A stretch of DNA of 64,000 bases from Ectopseudomonas composti (GCF_001567565.1 NZ_LSSW01000022.1:248001-312000); one strand, 5' to 3'; counted from the first letter of the stretch, positions 1 through 8,521 are shown. The notes: generated from the sequence alone by a model not told the origin. A program made the numbers and translations.

Positions 1-738
1 AATCAGCAGCCAGTTGCCTTGCTGATCCAGCACGTCGCAGACGTCCCCCTCGATCAGATAGGCCTTGCTGCGACTGGCGTGGTCCGGACGCTGGTGGAGG
101 TAGAGGCGTGAGCTGGGCACTGTCCAGGTCAGGGGCCGATCATCGTCGTCGAGGGCGCGGCTGGCGATGATGTTGCCCTCAGGGTCGAGGGTCTTCTCAA
201 AGACGGCAAAGAACACGGGAGCATCGGGGTCGTAGTCGTGGCGCACCTGCAGCGTCTTGTATAGCCACGGGACGCCGGACTCATCGAAACGGTAGGCGTC
301 GTAGTACCAGCGCGGCCCGCTGCGGCAGTGGCTGTAGAGAGCTCGCTCCTCATTATTGGGCTGCAGCTCAGACAGCCATGAGCAATTGACGCGTTCCATC
401 AACGCCGGCGGCATCTGCAACCGCTCGAAGCGGTGCTGGGCCGGGCGGTAGAGGTAGATGTGGTAGGCCGAGTTGACCATCCCGACCGGAACTCGAATTG
501 CCAGATCCGGGTGGCCGTCGAAGTTGTAGTCCTCGCTCTCGAAGCTCGGTGCCTCTGCATCGTTGCCTTCAGGGATGCTCAATGCGAGGCGGCTGCCGTC
601 GGGTTGCTGCAGAAAATAGCGTTCGCCTTGCTGCTGAACCTGAGCATGCTGCCCAGGTTCAGGTTCGAAACGGGGTAGATCGGCCAGAGCCAGGTTGGGC
701 AGCAACAGCAGGCCGGCGAGGGGGCGATACAAGGGCAA
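1..738 (-). CDS. Secreted XAC2610-like protein (3' end missing)
   Basis: The frame runs open from a TTG at 738 off the left edge, so about 246 residues are seen and the C-terminus is lost. TTG is chosen because AAAGGA lies 8 bases upstream and the first residues then form a good signal peptide (hydrophobic 7-19, cleavage after Ala-Leu-Ala at 17-19). The mature part has an acidic turn D-Y-N-F-D-G-H-P-D-L (70-79) followed by aromatic-rich strands, the pattern of FG-GAP/XAC2610-related exported proteins. Molecular function is not known; a periplasmic location is inferred. It lies 54 bases downstream of the pirin gene on the same strand, separated by a stem-loop. Confidence 0.7.
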   Translation of the reverse strand, partial: MPLYRPLAGLLLLPNLALADLPRFEPEPGQHAQVQQQGERYFLQQPDGSRLALSIPEGNDAEAPSFESEDYNFDGHPDLAIRVPVGMVNSAYHIYLYRPAQHRFERLQMPPALMERVNCSWLSELQPNNEERALYSHCRSGPRWYYDAYRFDESGVPWLYKTLQVRHDYDPDAPVFFAVFEKTLDPEGNIIASRALDDDDRPLTWTVPSSRLYLHQRPDHASRSKAYLIEGDVCDVLDQQGNWLLI

Positions 739-758
739 GAGGGCAGTCCTTTGCGAGT

Positions 759-782
759 GACAGGCGCCATTGCGCGCCTGTC
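759..782 (-). terminator. Stem-loop after pirin gene
   Basis: A perfect 9-bp inverted repeat, GACAGGCGC / GCGCCTGTC, with a 6-base loop sits 11 bases past the pirin stop and before the next start. There is no T-tract, so it may be an attenuating or RNA-stabilising hairpin rather than a full terminator. Confidence 0.4.
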
Positions 783-792
783 CTTGATGGGT

Positions 793-1653
793 TCAGCGCG
801 GCAGTTCGATGCGCGTGGTTTCGTCTGGCACTTGCGGCCAGTCACCAGCGGCCCAGCGTTGGCGCGCCTGGTCGATCAGCTCCGAGGTGGTGGCGACGAA
901 ATTCCAGTTTATCCGCCGCGGCCCGATGGGCTCGCCGCCGATCAGCGCCAGGTGGCACTCACCACAGGCGCTGAGCAGTGGCGTTTCGCCGGCGGCAATC
1001 ACGGCCATGCTGTGCCTGGGCAGCACCTCGCCATCGAGTTCCGCTTCGCCAGCGATCAGGTACAGGGCGCGTTCACTGTGTTCGGCCGGAATCAGCAGGT
1101 TGGCCCCGGCGGCCAGGTGCAGATCGGCATACAGGGTCGGTGAACGAACCGGGACCGGCGACTCCATGCAAAAGCCGCTGCCGGCGATCAGGGTGATCTG
1201 CACGCCCATGGCATCGCTGCGCGGCAGCGAGTCGGCCGGGTGATGGCTGTAACTTGGCTCGCACTGCTCGTCGGCTTCTGGCAGCGCCAGCCACACCTGC
1301 AGGCCGTGCACCCGTTTGCGCTGGTCAAGTTGCTCGGGCGGTGTCCGCTCGACGTGGGCGACGGCGCGGCCTGCGGTCATCCAGCTGACCTCGCCAGGCT
1401 TCACCACCTGATCGGAACCCAGGCTGTCCTTGTGCAGCAACTGGCCTTCGAACAGGTAGGTGAGGGTGGACAGGCCAATATGCGGGTGCTGGGCGATGTT
1501 CATGCCGCTGCCGGCGGGGTAGTCCTGCTCCAGCATGTGATCGAAGAAGACGAAGGGACCGATGCTGCGAAAGCGCGCCGAGGGCAGGGGCCGCAGGATC
1601 GGTTGCCCGGCGATGTCCTCGGCACGCGGGCGAATCAGTTGCAGCTCGCTCAT
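793..1653 (-). CDS. Pirin family protein
   Basis: A 286-residue bicupin protein. The metal site is visible as His56-x-His58 (in Q-H-P-H-I-G) and His100-x-Glu102 (in V-A-H-V-E-R), almost the same positions as the four iron ligands of human pirin, so it should bind Fe. Bacterial pirins act as redox-linked co-regulators or quercetinase-like dioxygenases; which applies here cannot be told from sequence. Start is the ATG at 1653, which overlaps the stop of the upstream OsmC-like gene (ATGA), so the two are translationally coupled. A longer in-frame reading is possible but would run well into that gene. The pairing with a peroxidase suggests a small redox-stress operon (inference). Confidence 0.9.
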   Translation of the reverse strand: MSELQLIRPRAEDIAGQPILRPLPSARFRSIGPFVFFDHMLEQDYPAGSGMNIAQHPHIGLSTLTYLFEGQLLHKDSLGSDQVVKPGEVSWMTAGRAVAHVERTPPEQLDQRKRVHGLQVWLALPEADEQCEPSYSHHPADSLPRSDAMGVQITLIAGSGFCMESPVPVRSPTLYADLHLAAGANLLIPAEHSERALYLIAGEAELDGEVLPRHSMAVIAAGETPLLSACGECHLALIGGEPIGPRRINWNFVATTSELIDQARQRWAAGDWPQVPDETTRIELPR

Positions 1654-2051
1654 GCCGAGGCTCCAGCCAGACGGGTTTCGACCTGGATGTCGGTGCTGGT
1701 CATCAGCTTGTGGATCGGGCACTTGTCGGCGACACGCAGCAGTTGCTGGCGCTGCGCGTCGTCCAGCGGACCTTTGAGCGACAGCTCGACGATCAGGCGG
1801 TAGTTGCCTTCGCGTTCTTCGCTGTCGTCACGCTCGACGCTGACGTCGATGCCCTCCAGTGGCAGGCCGCGCTGGCGCGCATAGAGCAGCAGGGTCATGG
1901 CCTTGCAGGTGCCGAGCGAGGCGTCGAACAGATCGTGCGGATCGGGGCCGCCATCCTCGCCACCGAGCTCGGCCGATACGTCGCCGAGCAACTGGTGCGA
2001 GCCGATTTCGATCTGCTGCTGAAGGCCCTTGCTGTTATGAATACGGATCAT
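1650..2051 (-). CDS. OsmC family peroxidase
   Basis: A 133-residue OsmC/YhfA-type protein. The two conserved cysteines of the family are present: Cys49 in L-G-T-C-K-A-M-T-L and Cys111 in D-K-C-P-I-H-K, about the spacing expected for peroxidatic and resolving cysteines in the intertwined dimer. The family reduces organic hydroperoxides with thiol reductants in the cytoplasm. It is the first gene of a two-gene unit with the pirin gene, overlapping by 4 bases. Annotation as Ohr is less likely because the N-terminus is the short YhfA type. The function call rests on family membership and the two cysteines. Confidence 0.88.
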   Translation of the reverse strand: MIRIHNSKGLQQQIEIGSHQLLGDVSAELGGEDGGPDPHDLFDASLGTCKAMTLLLYARQRGLPLEGIDVSVERDDSEEREGNYRLIVELSLKGPLDDAQRQQLLRVADKCPIHKLMTSTDIQVETRLAGASA

Positions 2052-2108
2052 GGCGCTTCCCTGTAGGCGTGACGGCGATGCTCGTCAGCCTAGCCCAGGC
2101 AAGCGTGC

Positions 2109-3503
2109 TCATACCAGTGCCGACAGCCGCACGTCGGCGCCCAGCACACGTAACAGGCGGCCCTGACCGTCGACGATAGGTACCGACACGGTGAAGCAGA
2201 AATCATCGGTTGCCGAAGAGCGGTAGACCTGGGTGATATGGCCTTGCATCCGTTCGACCACGGCGCGGAACCAGGGGCGCTGGCTCCAGTCGCGGCCACG
2301 ACAGCTGGCCGCTTCGTTGTGCGTCACATCACTGGCGAAGATGTTCTCGGATATCTGCACGCCGCGGTTGTCGACCAGGTAGAACAGCTCGAAACGGCTG
2401 TCGCGCGCCAGTGTCTCGGCGAGTAGCCGCTCGGCTGCCGTGACGTCGCCGGCCAGCTCGGCGCGTGTCGCCAACTGCTCGACACTGGCGCGCACGGCGG
2501 CGTGGATTTCCAGGCGGAAGTCGCCAAGACCGGCGAGCAGGCGATCCCCGTCCTCGCGAACAGCCTTGCTGTGATGGAGCACCTGACCGGCTTTGCCGAG
2601 CAACTCGCCGGCAATCTGGGCAATGTTCTGCACGTCGCCGTTGATCGAGCGTACGGCCTGGCCGATCTGCTCGGTGCCTGTGGCGATCTGGCCGACCTGG
2701 CCATCCAGGCGATCCATGGCCTGGCGCGTGCTTTCCAGCCCCTGGCTGACGGCGACAATGCCGGTGCGACCGTCAGCCACGGCCTGGTTCATGTGTTGGC
2801 CGGCATCGCCGAGCTGCTGCATGCCATCGCGGAAGCGTTCGATGATGCTGCTGACCTGGCCTGTGGCCTCGGTGGTATGCCCGGCCAGTCGACGAACCTC
2901 CTCGGCGACCACTGCGAAACCACGGCCATGTTCGCCGGCACGCGCGGCTTCGATGGCTGCGTTGAGTGCCAGCAGGTTGGTTTGCTGGGAGATGCTGGCG
3001 ATGACGCCGATGACCTTGCTCACCTCATCGAGCTGTCCGGCCAGTTGCTGGATGACCTGACCCAGCTGCGCTTCGCTGGCATCGATCACTTCGACTTGGC
3101 GCAGCACGGCCTGGCCACTTTGCTGGCACTGCTGCAGGGTCGCGGAAACCTCGGCGGACAGCCGCGCCACCTCGCCTGCACCCGTTACCAGTTCAGCGTC
3201 CAGGGTGGTGGTGACCTGTTCGCTGGCGCTGGCGATCAGCTCCGAGGACTGCGCCAGGGTTTGCCCGCTCTGCTGGTTGGCGGCGGCGATGCGGGCCAGT
3301 TGCGGGGCATGCGCAGCGATGCCGACGGCGGCACCCAGGCTGGCGCGAATGCGTTGCTGCAGACCCGCACTGAAATCGTTCAGGCGCGTCATCCATTGAT
3401 AGTGGTCCGGGAGGCGAGTGGTGAGATCGTGTTGTTGGAACAGTGCGTCCAATGCGGCCTCGTCCTGAGCTCTGCGGGCTGGCTTGCGCAGCAACTGCAA
3501 CAT
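2109..3503 (-). CDS. Soluble chemoreceptor with C-terminal Cache-like sensor
   Basis: A 464-residue methyl-accepting chemotaxis protein with unusual order. I find no transmembrane segment and no HAMP. The signalling hairpin tip is at about 165-205 ([19 protein letters not shown]), and the sensor follows it: residues 366-464 contain [12 protein letters not shown] and R-D-W-S-Q-R-P-W-F, hallmarks of Cache/PDC domains, which normally face the periplasm. It would couple a cytoplasmic ligand to CheA/CheW. Start is the ATG at 3503 with AGGGGA just upstream; an extended reading would have no better ribosome site. It is transcribed alone, divergently from the amidohydrolase. Ligand unknown. Confidence 0.88.
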   Translation of the reverse strand: MLQLLRKPARRAQDEAALDALFQQHDLTTRLPDHYQWMTRLNDFSAGLQQRIRASLGAAVGIAAHAPQLARIAAANQQSGQTLAQSSELIASASEQVTTTLDAELVTGAGEVARLSAEVSATLQQCQQSGQAVLRQVEVIDASEAQLGQVIQQLAGQLDEVSKVIGVIASISQQTNLLALNAAIEAARAGEHGRGFAVVAEEVRRLAGHTTEATGQVSSIIERFRDGMQQLGDAGQHMNQAVADGRTGIVAVSQGLESTRQAMDRLDGQVGQIATGTEQIGQAVRSINGDVQNIAQIAGELLGKAGQVLHHSKAVREDGDRLLAGLGDFRLEIHAAVRASVEQLATRAELAGDVTAAERLLAETLARDSRFELFYLVDNRGVQISENIFASDVTHNEAASCRGRDWSQRPWFRAVVERMQGHITQVYRSSATDDFCFTVSVPIVDGQGRLLRVLGADVRLSALV

Positions 3504-3735
3504 GGTGATTCCCCTTTCTGGTCTGCCTGAGGTGCTGCAAGCCAAGTGCCATCATTGGCGCGCGTGCCCATGGCCGTCCCGGGTGTTCAGCCCGCTTTCC
3601 ATGTATCGATATGGTGCGGCCACAGGTTTTGCCTGCTTCTTCCAGGGGCGCTGATGCGAGTTGGTGACGCGTGATCGCCGAACTTGCTCCGCAACTCGGC
3701 GGTCTATGCTGCTCATGCCGTCAGGAGGACTCGTC

Positions 3736-4764
3736 TTGCTCATATCTCGTTCCATGCCATGGATATTGGCGCTCAGCAGCGTCTTTGCCTGCAGCGCTCA
3801 GGCTCGTGACTACCGTTACAGCGACGCGCACCTGCACTATGTCGACTTCTTTCAGGAAAGCGCCGGCATGGATGAGTTGCTGGAGAAGATGGCGGAAAAC
3901 AACGTCGATCACGTGATGTTCTCCGGTATTCCAGTGGCCAAGAAGTGGGACGAGGACGAGCCCAAGCGTCCGCGCTACTACGCTGGTGATGACGCCAATG
4001 CCTACTGGTACAGCGCGACCGACGTGTTCATCGCCGCTGCCTACAAGCGTCTGCCCGCCGAGCAGCGCAAGCGCTTCCATCCGTTCCTTTCCGGCTTCAA
4101 CCCCAACGACAAGAATGCCGATGCGCATATCCGCCGCATGCTGGAGCTCGACCCCGGCCTGTGGCAGGGCATCGGCGAGGTGTTCACCCGTCACGACGAC
4201 CTCACCGCGCTGATCCACGGCAGTGCGCCACGCGCCAACAACGAGGCGCTGGCGCGGGTCTTTCACCTGGCGGCCGAATATGACCTGCCGGTGATGCTGC
4301 ACTCGAACATCACCTCCAAACGTGAGCGCGAGCCGATCTATCTCGAGGAGATCGAGGCGCCTCTGCGCAACCACCCACATGTGCGCTTCATCTGGGCGCA
4401 TGCCGGTACCAGTGCCGAGATTCATCGGCATCAGGAAAAGCTCGGCTTCCTGCTGGAGACCATCGAACGCATGCTCGGCCAGTACCCGAATCTGTACATC
4501 GATCTGTCCTGGACCATGCTGCATCCCTATCTGCTGGACGAGAACGGCAAGCCTGACCCGAAGTGGGTGCACCTGGTCAGCAGTTACCCGGAGCGCTTCA
4601 TGCTCGGCTCTGACGTGGTCGGCCGTTTCGGCAGCCTGGGCGAATACATGAAGGGGTTCGACCCCTTCCTCGATGCCTTGCCCGAGGACGTGGCGCACAA
4701 GGTGGCACGCGACAACTTTCTGTCCGTGTTGCCGCGCAAGGTGCAGGCCGAGCTGGACCCATAG
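3736..4764 (+). CDS. Exported amidohydrolase (TIM-barrel)
   Basis: A 342-residue amidohydrolase-2 family protein. Start is taken at TTG 3736 because AGGAGG (3723-3728) lies 7 bases upstream; this yields a signal peptide with cleavage after Cys-Ser-Ala-Gln-Ala. An ATG at 3754 is the alternative and keeps the signal. Metal-site elements are visible: D-A-H-L-H just after the signal, V-M-L-H-S-N, I-W-A-H-A-G, and L-G-S-D-V-V-G, which fits a mononuclear or binuclear metal hydrolase or decarboxylase. Substrate is unknown. It stands alone between the divergent chemoreceptor and the DUF3859 gene. Secretion of this family is less common than a cytosolic location. Confidence 0.85.
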   Translation: MLISRSMPWILALSSVFACSAQARDYRYSDAHLHYVDFFQESAGMDELLEKMAENNVDHVMFSGIPVAKKWDEDEPKRPRYYAGDDANAYWYSATDVFIAAAYKRLPAEQRKRFHPFLSGFNPNDKNADAHIRRMLELDPGLWQGIGEVFTRHDDLTALIHGSAPRANNEALARVFHLAAEYDLPVMLHSNITSKREREPIYLEEIEAPLRNHPHVRFIWAHAGTSAEIHRHQEKLGFLLETIERMLGQYPNLYIDLSWTMLHPYLLDENGKPDPKWVHLVSSYPERFMLGSDVVGRFGSLGEYMKGFDPFLDALPEDVAHKVARDNFLSVLPRKVQAELDP

Positions 4765-4922
4765 AGTTGACGTCGCGCAGTGGCGACCTCCTATGACCTT
4801 CTTCCTCAGGGAGAAGGCTGCGCGTAGCGCCGGATGAGGGAGGGCATGTTCCTTAGCGCATCTGTCATCAGGCTGTCACTCGGGCGTCATAGGCTCGCGC
4901 TCATCTCAACGAGGAGCGCACC

Positions 4923-5387
4923 ATGCATTACACCCGAGTGGCCATGATGGCCGGTCTATTCGTCTGGGCAGGTCTGAGCCAGGCGGAAGTTCGCGTCGAA
5001 GGTCCGGTCGAGTACGGCGTCTTCAGCAGCCAGTACCAGGACTTTCAACCAGGCGAGCGAGTGCTCACCCGCAGCAATCAGGAAATCCAACGCACCGACC
5101 AGGTTCCGGCCAAGCTCGGCACCAAGTTCGGCATGCGCTACAGCCTGGCCGGCAAGCGCGAGGGTGAAGCTCCGCTGACCCTGCTGTACCTCACGCCCGG
5201 TGTGGTTACCCCGGATGGCCAGCGTCATGACAAGTTCGAAGTGCAGCAGAAGCTGGTGCTCGGCGCGCCGCAGGATGTGATGGCGTTCGAGTTCACCGAA
5301 CACCACGAAGTGGTGCCCGGTGAATGGCATTTCATCGTTTATCAGGGCGATCGCAAGCTGGCCGAACAGCGTTTCACCGTGCGCTGA
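4923..5387 (+). CDS. DUF3859 periplasmic protein
   Basis: A 154-residue protein with a signal peptide (hydrophobic 7-20, cleavage near Leu-Ser-Gln-Ala) and a beta-rich mature domain typical of DUF3859. GAGGAG lies 6 bases before the ATG. The family has no assigned function; no catalytic motif is visible. Its TGA abuts the stop of the convergent dgkA, the two stops forming the hexamer TGATCA (5385-5390). Preceding intergenic DNA (4765-4922) has no promoter I can recognise. Confidence 0.85.
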   Translation: MHYTRVAMMAGLFVWAGLSQAEVRVEGPVEYGVFSSQYQDFQPGERVLTRSNQEIQRTDQVPAKLGTKFGMRYSLAGKREGEAPLTLLYLTPGVVTPDGQRHDKFEVQQKLVLGAPQDVMAFEFTEHHEVVPGEWHFIVYQGDRKLAEQRFTVR

Positions 5388-5774
5388 TCAGAGCAGGATG
5401 ATCGCCCAGCTCAGGGCGATCATCAGCAACGCGACCATCTGTGCCGCACTGCCCATGTCCTTGGCCTGCTTGGACAGCGGGTGCAGGTTCAGGGAAATGC
5501 GGTCCACCACCGCTTCGATGGCGGAATTGAGCAACTCCACCACCAGTGCCAGTAACGGCACCAGAACCAGCACCGCCCGTTCCGCGCGACTGACGTCGAC
5601 TACCCATGCCAGCGGCAGCAGTACCAGATTGAGCCACACCAGCTGGCGGAACGCCGCCTCACCCTGGTAAGCGGCGCGCAGCCCGGCGAGCGAATAGCCG
5701 GTGGCATCGAGAATACGCGTCAGGCCACGCCGTCCCTTGAACGACAACGCATCCAGATCGGGGCTTTCATTCAT
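5388..5774 (-). CDS. dgkA: Diacylglycerol kinase
   Basis: A 128-residue integral membrane kinase that phosphorylates diacylglycerol to phosphatidic acid at the inner membrane. The family signature is clear: E-L-L-N-S-A-I-E-A-V-V-D at 80-91, in the region of the catalytic glutamates, with three hydrophobic helices (about 44-60, 66-90, 108-128). Start ATG 5774 overlaps the stop of the upstream kinase gene by ATGA; a long upstream extension is rejected because it would read that gene in another frame. It is the last gene of the methyltransferase-kinase-dgkA unit with a ColR-type box at its head, fitting a role in recycling diacylglycerol released by head-group transferases (inference). Confidence 0.95.
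   Translation of the reverse strand: MNESPDLDALSFKGRRGLTRILDATGYSLAGLRAAYQGEAAFRQLVWLNLVLLPLAWVVDVSRAERAVLVLVPLLALVVELLNSAIEAVVDRISLNLHPLSKQAKDMGSAAQMVALLMIALSWAIILL
5397..5424. terminator. Inverted repeat shared by convergent DUF3859 and dgkA
   Basis: GATGATCGCCC (5397-5407) and GGGCGATCATC (5414-5424) form a perfect 11-bp stem with a 6-base loop inside the last codons of dgkA, 10 bases past the DUF3859 stop. No T-tract follows on either strand. It may end transcription from both sides or block convergent read-through. Confidence 0.4.
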
Positions 5775-6475
5775 GTCTGCAGCCCGCCCCAGGGTGTGTT
5801 CAGCGCCTGCTGGTACGCCTGGCGCAGGTAGAGCATGTCGGCTTCGGGCATGGCGCCGCGATGCCGGTCCAGCTGGCCCAGGTCGCGCCGCGCTGCGCTG
5901 GCGGCACGCCAGCGTCGGCGGCTTTTTTCCAGGTCCAGCAGGGCAATGTCCACATCGCCATCGCCATGTGCCTTGACGAACAGGTGCTTGGCGTAGCAGC
6001 AGCCGTGTTGCCAGCCACCCAGATGCAGGCGCGCCAGGGTTGCGGCAAGACGCTGCAGCATCCGTTGGTTGAGCTGCGGCGCATGCGGCTGCTCGTACCA
6101 CTGTTCCAGGCTGACGAAGCCCTTCAGTGCTTCGGTGATCAGCAGCGCCTGCCACTGTCCGCCCTGTTTGCGAGCCGCACAGTAGACGATGTTCGGCGTA
6201 CGCACACCCAGGCGGGCAAGGGCACGGTAGGCTTGCAACTCACGCAGGATGGTCGGGCGCCCCCACGGATGGCGCACCGAGCGGTAGATATGCCCGCTCT
6301 GGCGCTTGCAGAACAGCGCTGGCCGGCTGGCATCCCAGTGTTGCAGCAGGCGCACGCCGCTTTCGCCGCCACGGCGTTGATTGGCCGGTTCGACCCATTC
6401 GCCCGGGCTGTGCCACCAGCGGTCGAATTCGGTAGAGGGCAGGGCGGTCAGGGCCTGTTCGCTGAGAATACCCAT
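5771..6475 (-). CDS. InaA/Kdo-type lipopolysaccharide kinase family protein
   Basis: A 234-residue protein of the lipopolysaccharide core kinase fold (Kdo/WaaP/InaA, PF06293-like). The phosphotransfer region is seen as L-H-L-G-G-W-Q-H-G and Y-A-K-H-L-F-V, followed by the metal-binding D in I-A-L-L-D-L-E-K-S-R. The family phosphorylates sugars of the LPS core on the cytoplasmic face. Start ATG 6475 is one base after the methyltransferase stop; its own stop overlaps dgkA. In other pseudomonads a methyltransferase/wapQ-like operon beside colRS is described as ColR-controlled, matching this place. The exact sugar target cannot be told. Confidence 0.87.
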   Translation of the reverse strand: MGILSEQALTALPSTEFDRWWHSPGEWVEPANQRRGGESGVRLLQHWDASRPALFCKRQSGHIYRSVRHPWGRPTILRELQAYRALARLGVRTPNIVYCAARKQGGQWQALLITEALKGFVSLEQWYEQPHAPQLNQRMLQRLAATLARLHLGGWQHGCCYAKHLFVKAHGDGDVDIALLDLEKSRRRWRAASAARRDLGQLDRHRGAMPEADMLYLRQAYQQALNTPWGGLQT

Positions 6476-6476
6476 C

Positions 6477-7166
6477 TCAGGCCACCTTGCGCAGGACGTA
6501 GGTGCGCCACATGGCGTAGCCGGGCAGGAAGTCCAGGTGGCCGAGAATGCTGAAACCGGCCTGGTGGAATTCGTTCTCCAGCGTGCTCCTGGCCACGACG
6601 AAGCGGTTCTGGTTTTCCGAGGCGCGGCCCTGGGCGGCACGGCGCGCTTCCAGACGCTTGCGTTTCCAGGCCTTGTAGTTGCCATCGACCCACAGCGACA
6701 CGATCACCGTATCGCGGCTGACGCGATGAAACTCGCGCAGGATGGCCAGGCGGTGTTCGGCCGATTCGATGTGATGCAGCAGACGGATGCAGAAGATGCA
6801 GTCCACCGCGTTGTCGCCCAGATCGATATCGAATGCGGAGGTGCGGAAACTGTTGACCCGCGCCACCACTTGGGGTGGCTGGGCGGCACGTGCGGTGGCG
6901 ATCATGTCGGCCGAGTTGTCGGCGGCGAAGATCACCCGGTTTGGTTGCTCGCAGAGCATCGGCCAGAAACGCCCGGCACCGCAGGGCAGATCGAGCACCA
7001 GGTTGGGCTCATCGGCAAGCTTCAGTGCGTGGCGCGCGACCTGCACGTCACGCCAGTGCGACAGGCGCCTGGCCAGGCCGTCCTGATGCTTGTGCAGGTA
7101 CTGCTGGGAGTGGTCGCGGTCGTACTTGCGGGAAAATTCCAGCTCGATGGGGCTTTGCTTGGTCAT
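6477..7166 (-). CDS. SAM-dependent methyltransferase (orf222-type, ColRS-linked)
   Basis: A 229-residue class I methyltransferase. Motif I is V-L-D-L-P-C-G-A-G-R-F at 57-67, then an acidic residue after the second strand (F-A-A-D-N-S) and a D-A-V-D-C-I-F-C-I-R-L-L-H-H post-motif typical of the Methyltransf_11/25 group. Substrate unknown; a lipid, quinone or core-sugar acceptor fits its neighbours. It heads a three-gene unit (1-base gap to the kinase, kinase overlapping dgkA) and lies beside colRS, as does orf222 in P. fluorescens. A ColR-type box lies at 7238-7253, 72 bases before its ATG. Confidence 0.9.
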   Translation of the reverse strand: MTKQSPIELEFSRKYDRDHSQQYLHKHQDGLARRLSHWRDVQVARHALKLADEPNLVLDLPCGAGRFWPMLCEQPNRVIFAADNSADMIATARAAQPPQVVARVNSFRTSAFDIDLGDNAVDCIFCIRLLHHIESAEHRLAILREFHRVSRDTVIVSLWVDGNYKAWKRKRLEARRAAQGRASENQNRFVVARSTLENEFHQAGFSILGHLDFLPGYAMWRTYVLRKVA

Positions 7167-7225
7167 GGCGAACGTCCGGCAAATGGGTCACGTTCGCCAC
7201 CCTAGAGGTCAGGGCATCAAGATCA

Positions 7226-7253
7226 CGTCAAAGGGCTGTGAAAATTTCGTCAA
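7226..7253 (-). promoter_or_regulatory. Candidate ColR box upstream of methyltransferase-kinase-dgkA
   Basis: Read on the minus strand, 7253-7238 is TTGACGAAATTTTCAC. Compared with the ColR consensus as I recall it, (T/C)(T/C)NA(C/G)NN(T/C)TTTTTCAC, it differs at two positions. A second TTGACG lies at 7231-7226, exactly 22 bp downstream. The site overlaps the last codon of colS. Confidence 0.65.
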
Positions 7254-8521
7254 ACGCTGCTGGTATTCAGCGTTACCCGGAAACGGGTATGGCCCGGTTC
7301 GCTCTGCAGGCTGACCTGCCAGCCCTGCTTGGCGCAGATCCGCTTGACCAGCGACAGCCCCAGGCCAAGCCCTTCGCCTCGGGCCTGCGCGCCGCGTACG
7401 AAGGGCTGGAAGATCCGCTCGTGCTGCTCGATCGGTATGCCTGCGCCGCTGTCTTCGATGCGGAAGGCGCCCTGTTCGAGGATCAGGCGCACGCTGCCGT
7501 GTTCGGTGTAATGCAGGGCATTGCGCAGCAGGTTGGCCATCACCGTGGCGAGAAAGGTGGCGTTGTACTGCCCATGATCCTCGCCCTCGACCTGCATCTG
7601 GAACGCCAGACCCTTTTCCTCCATCAGTGCGCCCCAACGACAGGCCTGCTCCTCGGCGACACTGGCCAGGGAGCGCTCGCCGATGAACACCGCTTCGTTA
7701 CTCTTGTCGCGCGCCAGTTGCAGAAAGGTCTGCACCAGTTCGCGCATTTCCTCGCAGGCGCGGGCGATGCGCGCGACCTGTTCCTTCTCGCGCGGGGCCA
7801 GCGGCGCCTCGCTGAGCAATTCGCAGGAGGAGGCGATGATCATCAGCGGCGTGCGCAGTTCATGGCTGACATCGCTGGTGAACAGGCGTTCGCGCTCCAG
7901 CGACTGGCGTACCTGGCCGAGGGTGCTGTCGAAGGCTGCGGCCAATTGGCCGATCTCGTCGTCCGGATAGTCTGGCGCCAGTGGCGGTGCCAGTGGGTGC
8001 AACTGATCGCGATGCCGCACTTGTTGGGCCAGGCGTGTCACCGGCGCCATGACCTTGCGTGCCGTCACCAGGCCCAGGCCCCAGGCCGCAATCACGGTGA
8101 GCAGGAAACCGGCGAGGACAACGTTGAACAGTGCGCTCTCGCGGGCTTCGAACTCCTCCTGTTCCTGCACCAGCATGTAGGTCTGGCCATTGATCTCCTG
8201 CACATAGACGTAATAGGCCTGATCACCGTTGACCACTTCGTTGAAGCCCTCTTGCAGGCCCTTGTACTCCGCTGGAATGGCGTATTGGGCCTGATCGGAG
8301 GAGAAGAACCGGGTGCTGCTGTCCAGCCGTGGAGCGAGGTCCTGGCTGATGTCCTCCTTGAGGGTTTCGTCCAGTTGGCGACTCATGTCCTGTGACACCA
8401 GATGCTCTTCGATGAAGTGCACCACGGCGACGATGCTCAGGGAAAACAGGCCGCTGACCATCACGGTCATCAGCACGAAGGCGATCAGGATGCGCCGCTC
8501 GAATGGTTGCTTAGACAGCAT
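7250..8521 (-). CDS. colS: Sensor histidine kinase ColS
   Basis: A 423-residue membrane sensor kinase. TM1 about 11-35, periplasmic loop 36-129, TM2 about 130-153, HAMP-like linker, dimerisation/phosphoacceptor box with His220 in T-S-D-V-S-H-E-L-R-T-P, then HATPase_c with G-L-G-L-G-L. The periplasmic loop has glutamates at 38, 95, 122, 125 and 128; the E-x-x-E pattern and Glu38/Glu95 positions match those reported for zinc/iron sensing by P. putida ColS. Start ATG 8521 lies inside the colR end (11-base overlap); a longer frame exists but merely reads colR out of frame. Its job is to phosphorylate ColR under metal and envelope stress. Confidence 0.93.
   Translation of the reverse strand: MLSKQPFERRILIAFVLMTVMVSGLFSLSIVAVVHFIEEHLVSQDMSRQLDETLKEDISQDLAPRLDSSTRFFSSDQAQYAIPAEYKGLQEGFNEVVNGDQAYYVYVQEINGQTYMLVQEQEEFEARESALFNVVLAGFLLTVIAAWGLGLVTARKVMAPVTRLAQQVRHRDQLHPLAPPLAPDYPDDEIGQLAAAFDSTLGQVRQSLERERLFTSDVSHELRTPLMIIASSCELLSEAPLAPREKEQVARIARACEEMRELVQTFLQLARDKSNEAVFIGERSLASVAEEQACRWGALMEEKGLAFQMQVEGEDHGQYNATFLATVMANLLRNALHYTEHGSVRLILEQGAFRIEDSGAGIPIEQHERIFQPFVRGAQARGEGLGLGLSLVKRICAKQGWQVSLQSEPGHTRFRVTLNTSSV

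Noticed and set aside
3721..4698. Antisense open frame of 325 codons over the amidohydrolase
   Set aside because: The sense strand has a signal peptide and metal motifs; the antisense product has neither domains nor a start site.
4798..4850. Possible dispersed repeat containing CCTCAGGGAGAAGG and GGATGAGGGAGGG
   Set aside because: It resembles common intergenic repeats of Proteobacteria, but no second copy or clear dyad is in the window.
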